From: Scandinavium sp051650185
GTDB lineage: Bacteria; Pseudomonadota; Gammaproteobacteria; Enterobacterales; Enterobacteriaceae
DNA: 64,000 nt
Reading direction: 5' to 3'
NCBI RefSeq assembly: GCF_051650185.1
Contig: NZ_JBOFIN010000108.1
Coordinates: forward strand, 1 to 64,000
The notes under the pieces were generated by a model. The model was not told the DNA's origin. It did not search any database and saw only the letters and a list, made by a program, of their open reading frames with translations. This document shows, piece by piece, positions 58,686-64,000 of this stretch. Each line of letters starts with the position of its first letter. The first letter of the stretch is position 1. The translations under genes and the position numbers were made by a program.

Positions 58686-59095
58686 GTGATATGAATAATC
58701 CGTCCGATGAAAACAGCGGTGCAATGGACGATCTGTGGGCTGAAGCGTTGGGCGAACAGAAATCAGCAAGCGGCAAGAGCGCGGCGGATGCGGTATTCCA
58801 GCAGTTAGGCGGCGGCGATGTTAGCGGCACGCTGCAGGATATCGACCTGATCATGGATATCCCGGTCAAACTGACCGTGGAACTGGGCCGCACCCGCATG
58901 ACCATCAAAGAGCTGCTGCGCCTGACGCAAGGCTCCGTGGTGTCGCTGGACGGGCTGGCGGGCGAACCGCTCGATATTCTGATCAACGGCTACCTGATTG
59001 CTCAGGGTGAAGTCGTGGTCGTTGCCGACAAGTACGGCGTACGCATCACCGACATCATCACGCCGTCTGAACGTATGCGTCGCCTGAGCCGCTAA
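58682..59095 (+). CDS. fliN: Flagellar motor switch protein FliN
   Basis: 137 aa. The SpoA domain (IMDIPVKLTVELGRTRMTIK, then QGSVVSLDGLAGEPLDI) builds the C-ring with FliM and docks FliH. The start overlaps the fliM stop and the stop is two bases before fliO. Confidence 0.97.
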   Translation: MSDMNNPSDENSGAMDDLWAEALGEQKSASGKSAADAVFQQLGGGDVSGTLQDIDLIMDIPVKLTVELGRTRMTIKELLRLTQGSVVSLDGLAGEPLDILINGYLIAQGEVVVVADKYGVRITDIITPSERMRRLSR

Positions 59096-59096
59096 G

Positions 59097-59480
59097 ATGA
59101 AAACCCAGGCCAGCGTTTCTCAACCCGCCGTGACCGCGAACCCTTCTTCTCCGCTGATAGACGTCAGCGGCGCGCTACTGGGGATCATCCTGCTGATCCT
59201 GGCGGCGGCGTGGCTGGCTAAGCGCTTTGGCGTTAGCGGCGCGAGAAGCTCGGCCAGTAAAGATCTGAAAGTCAGCGCCAGCGCTTCGCTCGGCCAGCGT
59301 GAGCGAGTGGTGATTGTCGACGTTGAAGATGCCCGGCTGGTGCTGGGCGTGACGGCCTCTCAGGTGACGTTGCTGCACAAACTGCCTCCAGCGCAGGTTG
59401 ATCCTGACGCGCCAAAGCCTGAAGTGCCTGATTTTGCCTCACTGATGAAATCTGTTATCAAGCGCCCTGGGAGATCCTGA
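59097..59480 (+). CDS. fliO: Flagellar export gate assembly protein FliO
   Basis: 127 aa with one transmembrane segment (SGALLGIILLILAAAWLAKRF). It acts as a scaffold for assembly of the FliP ring. The sequence is variable between genera; the position between fliN and fliP is decisive. One-base overlap with fliP (TGATG). Confidence 0.93.
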   Translation: MKTQASVSQPAVTANPSSPLIDVSGALLGIILLILAAAWLAKRFGVSGARSSASKDLKVSASASLGQRERVVIVDVEDARLVLGVTASQVTLLHKLPPAQVDPDAPKPEVPDFASLMKSVIKRPGRS

Positions 59481-60217
59481 TGCGTCGTGTGCTTTCCCTC
59501 TCGCTTGTGGCGCTGTGGCTGCTCTCGCCTGCTGCGTTTGCTCAACTGCCAGGGCTTGTCAGCCAGCCTCTGCCTAACGGGGGCCAGAGCTGGTCTCTGC
59601 CGGTGCAGACGCTGGTGTTTATCACCTCCCTGACCTTCCTGCCCGCCATTCTGCTGATGATGACCAGCTTCACGCGCATCATCATTGTGTTTGGTCTTTT
59701 GCGCAGCGCACTCGGCACCGCTTCCGCGCCGCCGAATCAGGTGCTGCTCGGGCTGGCGCTGTTTCTGACCTTTTTTATTATGTCGCCGGTTATCGACAAG
59801 ATTTACAACGACGCTTATCAGCCGTTCAGTGAGGATAAAATCACACTTGAACAGGCGATTGATAAAGGCTCACAGCCGCTGCGTGAATTTATGCTGCGCC
59901 AGACCCGCGAGGCCGATTTAGCCCTGTTTGCTCGTCTGGCCAACACCGCGCCTATTCAGGGGCCGGAAGCCGTCCCGATGCGCATTCTGCTGCCTGCTTA
60001 TGTCACCAGCGAACTCAAAACGGCCTTCCAGATTGGCTTCACCATCTTTATTCCGTTCCTGATTATCGATTTGGTGGTCGCCAGCGTGCTGATGGCGCTG
60101 GGGATGATGATGGTACCCCCGGCCACCATTGCGCTGCCTTTCAAGCTGATGCTGTTTGTGCTGGTCGACGGCTGGCAGCTTCTGGTGGGATCGCTCGCCC
60201 AAAGTTTTTACAGTTAA
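59480..60217 (+). CDS. fliP: Flagellar export gate protein FliP
   Basis: 245 aa. A cleavable signal peptide (RVLSLSLVALWLLSPAAFA) is followed by four transmembrane segments; the motifs LMMTSFTRIIIVFGLLR and GMMMVPPATIALPFKLMLF are highly conserved. Five copies form the core of the export pore with FliQ and FliR. Confidence 0.97.
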   Translation: MRRVLSLSLVALWLLSPAAFAQLPGLVSQPLPNGGQSWSLPVQTLVFITSLTFLPAILLMMTSFTRIIIVFGLLRSALGTASAPPNQVLLGLALFLTFFIMSPVIDKIYNDAYQPFSEDKITLEQAIDKGSQPLREFMLRQTREADLALFARLANTAPIQGPEAVPMRILLPAYVTSELKTAFQIGFTIFIPFLIIDLVVASVLMALGMMMVPPATIALPFKLMLFVLVDGWQLLVGSLAQSFYS

Positions 60218-60226
60218 GGAACGTCC

Positions 60227-60496
60227 ATGACCCCTGAATCGGTAATGATGCTGGGCACTGAGGCGATGAAAGTCGCGCTGGCGCTGGCTGCCCCACTGCT
60301 GCTGGTGGCGTTAATCACCGGCTTGCTTATCAGTATTTTGCAGGCTGCGACGCAGATTAACGAAATGACCCTGTCGTTTATCCCGAAAATCATCGCCGTG
60401 TTTATCGCCATCATCGTGGCCGGGCCGTGGATGCTGAATCTGCTGCTGGATTACGTGCGCACGCTGTTCAACAACCTGCCGTACATCATCGGATAA
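60227..60496 (+). CDS. fliQ: Flagellar export gate protein FliQ
   Basis: 89 aa, two transmembrane hairpin segments (LAAPLLLVALITGLLISILQ and IIAVFIAIIVAGPWMLNLLL). Four copies surround the FliP/FliR pore. Confidence 0.97.
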   Translation: MTPESVMMLGTEAMKVALALAAPLLLVALITGLLISILQAATQINEMTLSFIPKIIAVFIAIIVAGPWMLNLLLDYVRTLFNNLPYIIG

Positions 60497-60501
60497 GCCA
60501 C

Positions 60502-61296
60502 ATGCTGCACGTCACCAGCGACCAATGGCTGCACTGGTTGAGCCTCTATTTTTGGCCGCTGTTGCGCGTGCTGGCGTTGATCTCCACCGCCCCGATCCTG
60601 AGCGAGTCCAGCGTGCCCAAGCGGGTGAAGCTGGGCCTTGGCATCATCATTACCTTTATCATCGCCCCATCGCTTCCCGCCACTGACGTGACGCTGTTTT
60701 CACCTAACGCGCTGTGGCTGGCGATGCAGCAAATCCTCATTGGCATTGCGCTGGGCTTTACCATGCAGTTTGCCTTTGCCGCCGTACGATTCGCCGGGGA
60801 AGTGATTGGCCTGCAAATGGGCTTGTCCTTCGCGACCTTCGTTGACCCGAGCAGCCATCTGAGCATGCCGGTGCTGGCGAGGATCATGGATATGCTGGCG
60901 ATGCTGCTTTTTCTGGTCTTTAACGGTCACTTATGGCTCATTTCGCTGCTGGTCGATACGTTTCACACCCTGCCGATTGGCGGCAATCCGCTTAACAGCA
61001 ATGCGTTTATGGCGCTTGCCCGGGCCGGTGGGCTTATCTTCCTTAACGGCCTGATGCTGGCGCTGCCGATAATCACCCTGCTGCTGACCATTAACCTTGC
61101 GCTGGGGATGCTCAACAGAATGGCACCGCAGCTTTCCATCTTTGTGATTGGTTTTCCCATTACCCTGACTGTGGGTATTATTTTAATGGCCGCCTTGATG
61201 CCATTAATTGCGCCCTTCTGCGAACACTTATTCAGTGAATTATTCGATCTATTGGCGGATATTATCAGTGAATTACCCAGGATAAGTTCTCCTTAG
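60502..61296 (+). CDS. fliR: Flagellar export gate protein FliR
   Basis: 264 aa from the ATG at 60502, five bases after the fliQ stop. About six transmembrane segments; conserved GEVIGLQMGLSFATFVDP near residue 100. A single copy completes the FliP5Q4R1 gate and seats FlhB. It is the last gene of the operon. From 61297 to 61580 lies the rcsA control region. Confidence 0.97.
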   Translation: MLHVTSDQWLHWLSLYFWPLLRVLALISTAPILSESSVPKRVKLGLGIIITFIIAPSLPATDVTLFSPNALWLAMQQILIGIALGFTMQFAFAAVRFAGEVIGLQMGLSFATFVDPSSHLSMPVLARIMDMLAMLLFLVFNGHLWLISLLVDTFHTLPIGGNPLNSNAFMALARAGGLIFLNGLMLALPIITLLLTINLALGMLNRMAPQLSIFVIGFPITLTVGIILMAALMPLIAPFCEHLFSELFDLLADIISELPRISSP

Positions 61297-61313
61297 AAAT
61301 AAAAGGGGGATCC

Positions 61314-61327
61314 TAAGGATATTCTTA
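61314..61327. promoter_or_regulatory. RcsAB box upstream of rcsA
   Basis: TAAGGATATTCTTA matches the RcsA-RcsB box (about TAAGAATATTCCTA) and lies about 255 bp before the rcsA start. In E. coli and Klebsiella rcsA is autoregulated through such a box. No gene is seen between 61297 and 61580. Confidence 0.75.
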
Positions 61328-61580
61328 AAATAGTTCTTCAAAAACATCTACCAGCATAACTCCGGTGCGGGTGAATTGTTTTTACTCCTCTCACACATCA
61401 TAACATTTACTTTACTTTAAGATGTTTCCTGGCAAATTATACGTAACTTTACGGGATAGTTGAGGTCGCCCGATTGTCTTTCCTTTGCTCTTTGTAAGTT
61501 CAGGTTAAACGTTCTCTGACAATTAAGAAGCAGTCGGGCTATGGGGTTAATTATCGTTACGCATTGAGTGAGGGTATGCC

Positions 61581-62204
61581 ATGTCAACGATTATTATGGA
61601 TCTATGCAGTTACACCCGGCTAGGGTTGACCGGGTACCTGACCAGTCGAGGGATCAAGAAGCGCGATATTGGCGATATTGAGACCATCAGTGAGCTTGAA
61701 ACGGCCTGCGAAGCACTGCAACCGTCTGTCGTGTTCATTAATGAAGACTGCTTTATCCACGATACACAAAGCAGTCAGCATATTAAGCAGATCATTAATC
61801 AACACCCCAGGACACTGTTCATCGTATTTATGGCGATTGCCAACGTCCATTTCGATGAGTATTTGCTGGTCAGAGATAATCTGTTAATAAGTTCCAAATC
61901 GATTAAACCGGAATCACTGGACGATATTCTGGCTGATTACCTGCAAAAGATAAGCCGTAATGTTAGCAAGATTAACATTCCGACATTATCATTAAGCAGG
62001 ACTGAATCAAGTATGCTAAAAATGTGGATGTCGGGACAAGGAACGATTCAGATATCCGACCAGATGAATATTAAGGCCAAAACGGTATCGTCACATAAAG
62101 GTAATATTAAAAAGAAAATAAAAACGCATAATAAACAGGTTATTTATCATGTTGTCCGATTGACAGATAATGTGACCAGCGGTATTTACGTCAATATGCG
62201 CTAA
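61581..62204 (+). CDS. rcsA: RcsA, capsule regulator partner of RcsB
   Basis: 207 aa, full length. The C-terminal LuxR-type helix-turn-helix is LSRTESSMLKMWMSGQGTIQ with MNIKAKTVSSHKGNIKKKIK. RcsA joins RcsB to activate colanic-acid and other exopolysaccharide genes and is degraded by Lon. GAGTGAGGGT lies before the ATG. Confidence 0.96.
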   Translation: MSTIIMDLCSYTRLGLTGYLTSRGIKKRDIGDIETISELETACEALQPSVVFINEDCFIHDTQSSQHIKQIINQHPRTLFIVFMAIANVHFDEYLLVRDNLLISSKSIKPESLDDILADYLQKISRNVSKINIPTLSLSRTESSMLKMWMSGQGTIQISDQMNIKAKTVSSHKGNIKKKIKTHNKQVIYHVVRLTDNVTSGIYVNMR

Positions 62205-62247
62205 TCGTTCGTGACTCACTGGCGGCACACCCGCCAGTGAAAAATTC

Positions 62248-62436
62248 TTACTCGGCTTTCTCAACGAAAATGCCGTCCGCGTGCCCCACTTCATTAAAGA
62301 ACCAGATGCCCATCGGGTAATCTTCCAGCGACACCAGGTACATTATTCCTTCATTAAACTGTTCTACAGCCAGTACGACACCTGGCCGACGCGGCCCACC
62401 GTCCGTTTTGACCGTCACACGATCGTTCACCTGCAT
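62248..62436 (-). CDS. dsrB: DsrB small protein
   Basis: 62 aa, close to E. coli DsrB (MQVNDRVTVKTDGGPRRPG, WFFNEVGHADGIFVEK). A small beta-rich cytoplasmic protein of unclear function, reported as stress-related. It is convergent with rcsA, as in E. coli. Confidence 0.93.
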   Translation of the reverse strand: MQVNDRVTVKTDGGPRRPGVVLAVEQFNEGIMYLVSLEDYPMGIWFFNEVGHADGIFVEKAE

Positions 62437-62566
62437 AACTTGTCTCCTGTCTTTTACTTCAGCCAGTGTAGAACAAAACCGCCCTGCTGGCAGCGTCCTG
62501 CGCGCCGATTGGTGTTTTTATCGACGGTCTATACTCAAAGGTGGATGACAGCAAGAGGACCCTGTG

Positions 62567-62794
62567 ATGAAAACCGCCAAAGAGTACAGTGACACGGCCA
62601 AACGCGAGGTGAATGTGGATGTCGATGCCCTGCTGGATGCCATCAACGAAATCAGTGAGAGCGAGGTTCACCGTGCCGGTGACGACCCTCACCATGTCAG
62701 CATTGACGGACGCGAGTACCACACCTGGCGTGAACTGGCCGAAGCGTTTGAGCTCGATATTCACGACTTCAGCATTACCGAAGTGAACCGCTGA
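62567..62794 (+). CDS. yodD: YodD, stress-associated small protein
   Basis: 75 aa from the ATG at 62567; a GTG lies one codon upstream. Acidic, with conserved VDVDALLDAINEISESEVHR and TWRELAEAFELDIHDFSI. In E. coli YodD is RpoS-dependent and linked to acid and peroxide response. It stands between dsrB and dsrA. Confidence 0.9.
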   Translation: MKTAKEYSDTAKREVNVDVDALLDAINEISESEVHRAGDDPHHVSIDGREYHTWRELAEAFELDIHDFSITEVNR

Positions 62795-62803
62795 ACGCAG
62801 GCA

Positions 62804-62891
62804 AAAAAAACCCGACCATGGAAGGGTCGGGTAGAAGCTTGCTGATGCAAGAAGCACTTGAAAATTCGTTACACCAGGAAATCTGATGCGG
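62804..62891 (-). ncRNA. dsrA: DsrA small regulatory RNA
   Basis: Read on the minus strand, ATCAGATTTCCTGGTGTAACG is followed by the middle stem (AAGTGCTTCTTGC...GCAAGC) and the terminator CCCGACC...GGTCGGGT with eight T. The first two stems agree closely with E. coli DsrA (about 87 nt). DsrA pairs with rpoS mRNA to raise translation at low temperature and with hns mRNA to lower it, with Hfq. The 5' end is set by comparison. Confidence 0.92.
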
Positions 62892-62993
62892 ATAAAACAT
62901 TATCCTCAATTTTTTTGTAAGACAAGCATTATTCATAAACACCATGAATACATTTAGGATTTTTCCGAACGAATTTCAGTTTAAGGAGAGGCA

Positions 62994-63821
62994 ATGCCCA
63001 GTCAGCCACAACGGTGGATTATCTTTACCGACCTTGAGGGCACGCTGCTGGATATCCACACCCAGCAGTGGCAACCTGCCAGCGAATGGCTTACCCGGCT
63101 CAAACAGCGGCAGATCCCCGTCATTCTTTGCAGCAGTAAAACCGCGGCTGAGATGATGCTGCTGCAAAAAGAGCTCGGTATTGGTCCGTTGCCCCTGATC
63201 GCCGAAAACGGCGCTGTCATTCAAATGGGTGATGACTGGCAGGATGCTGATGGACCCAGGCGCATCATTGGATCGCCCCATGAAGAGATCCAGCATGTCC
63301 TCACTCAGTTACGGGAAAATGACGGCTTTAAGTTCACCACGTTTTCCGATGTCCCGGAGCAGACCATCAGTGACTGGACGGGCATGAGCCTGAAACATGC
63401 GGCGCTGGCGCGATTACATGAAGCTTCTGAGACGTTAATCTGGCGGGACAGCGATGTACGGATGCGGGCCTTTGATGAAACGCTTGCTTCTCTGGGCTTG
63501 CAGTTTGTGCGCGGCGCACGCTTCTGGCATGTGCTTGATCAGCGCGGCGGCAAAGCGCAGGCGGTCAGTTGGCTGCTAAGCCGTTACCAGCAGAAAGAAG
63601 GCTTTCGCCGGGTGTCTGTTGGCCTGGGTGATGGCCCAAATGATGCGCCGCTGCTCGACAGCACGGATTATGCGGTGGTGGTCAAAGGTCTTAGTCGCGA
63701 CGGTATCTTCCTGAAAGACGATTCGCCGGAACGCGTGTATCACACCCGCTCCAGCGGCCCGGAAGGCTGGCGCGAAGGCCTCAATTACTGGCTTTCGTCT
63801 TTGTCGCAGCAGCAGACCTGA
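62994..63821 (+). CDS. yedP: YedP, HAD-family mannosyl-3-phosphoglycerate phosphatase
   Basis: 275 aa, the usual length, AAGGAGAGGCA before the ATG. HAD motif I is FTDLEGTLLD, motif II ILCSSKT and motif IV GLGDGPNDAPLL. In E. coli motif I reads DLDG; here the second aspartate, the general acid/base, is Glu15, an unusual change that might lower activity. The product would dephosphorylate mannosylphosphoglycerate-type substrates. It overlaps the convergent dgcQ by 37 bp. Confidence 0.92.
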   Translation: MPSQPQRWIIFTDLEGTLLDIHTQQWQPASEWLTRLKQRQIPVILCSSKTAAEMMLLQKELGIGPLPLIAENGAVIQMGDDWQDADGPRRIIGSPHEEIQHVLTQLRENDGFKFTTFSDVPEQTISDWTGMSLKHAALARLHEASETLIWRDSDVRMRAFDETLASLGLQFVRGARFWHVLDQRGGKAQAVSWLLSRYQQKEGFRRVSVGLGDGPNDAPLLDSTDYAVVVKGLSRDGIFLKDDSPERVYHTRSSGPEGWREGLNYWLSSLSQQQT

Positions 63822-64000
63822 TTGCGCCCATTCTGCTTCGCGTAGTACAGACGCTTATCGGCAACCGATTGCAGATATTCGATATCGTACATCCCTTTAT
63901 CATCACTGCTGCTTACGCCCAGTGAGGCGCTAATGCGCAGCGTCGTCCCTTTCGCGACAAGAATTTCACGGCTGTTAATACGAGTGCGGATGCGTTCCGC
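63785..64000 (-). CDS. dgcQ: DgcQ (YedQ) diguanylate cyclase, C-terminal part
   Basis: The minus strand encodes the end of a GGDEF domain (RINSREILVAKGTTLRISAS, then LGVSSSDD, SVADKRLYYAKQNGRNQV). The gene runs off the right edge. In E. coli dgcQ (yedQ) follows yedP in this orientation. It makes c-di-GMP and promotes cellulose and biofilm. The catalytic GGEEF lies outside the window. Confidence 0.9.
   Translation of the reverse strand, partial: AERIRTRINSREILVAKGTTLRISASLGVSSSDDKGMYDIEYLQSVADKRLYYAKQNGRNQVCCCDKDESQ

Noticed and set aside
1..64000. CRISPR arrays, rRNA genes, integron attC sites near fosA
   Set aside because: I found no regularly spaced repeat array, no rRNA signature, and no attC-like imperfect palindrome flanking fosA; the ISL3 ends explain its mobility.

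Overview
The window comes from a flagellated member of the Enterobacteriaceae, most like Enterobacter, Lelliottia or Leclercia. The right-hand 14 kb matches the enterobacterial order fliE | fliFGHIJK, fliLMNOPQR, rcsA, dsrB, yodD, dsrA, yedP, dgcQ. The genus call is inference; the gene order and the protein matches are seen.

Positions 1-1272 look like the worn right end of an older prophage: small phage-type genes, two terminators and a fragment related to a gene of the main prophage. A 79-bp repeat at 1273-1351 recurs at 50093-50171 with one mismatch. The right copy holds the end of the integrase gene and the last codons of fliE. The interval between the copies is a nearly complete temperate siphovirus prophage (about 46 kb without inserted elements), probably integrated next to the older one.

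The prophage is lambda-like in control and a different siphovirus in structure. Immunity sits at 41.1-43.1 kb: cro, cI, three operators on each side, PR and PL, and matched boxB hairpins for an N-type antiterminator. The PL operon runs right: N, small genes, Erf recombinase, adenine methyltransferase, xis, int. The PR operon runs left: cII, a replication protein with internal iterons, a DnaB helicase, a run of small early genes including a PIN-domain protein, ninB, ninG, ylcG and Q. Late genes follow: tRNA-Arg, holin, SAR endolysin and Rz/Rz1, a tail-fibre cassette with an SGNH hydrolase, terminase, head genes, tail genes, the tip protein, a second SGNH tail spike and an O-acyltransferase.

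The distal end at 1.5-4.6 kb is scarred. It holds a truncated yedK, an IS66 remnant, a truncated gene with a UmuD-like motif, and a complete ISL3-family transposon (2779-4539) carrying a fosA-type fosfomycin resistance gene. The transposon has inverted ends and an 8-bp target duplication. Its target is exactly the 8-bp spacer of a LexA box, so it has split an SOS operator. This resistance-bearing unit is the most notable find. The paired acyltransferase and SGNH spikes, the PIN protein and the membrane protein beside cI are the best accessory candidates.
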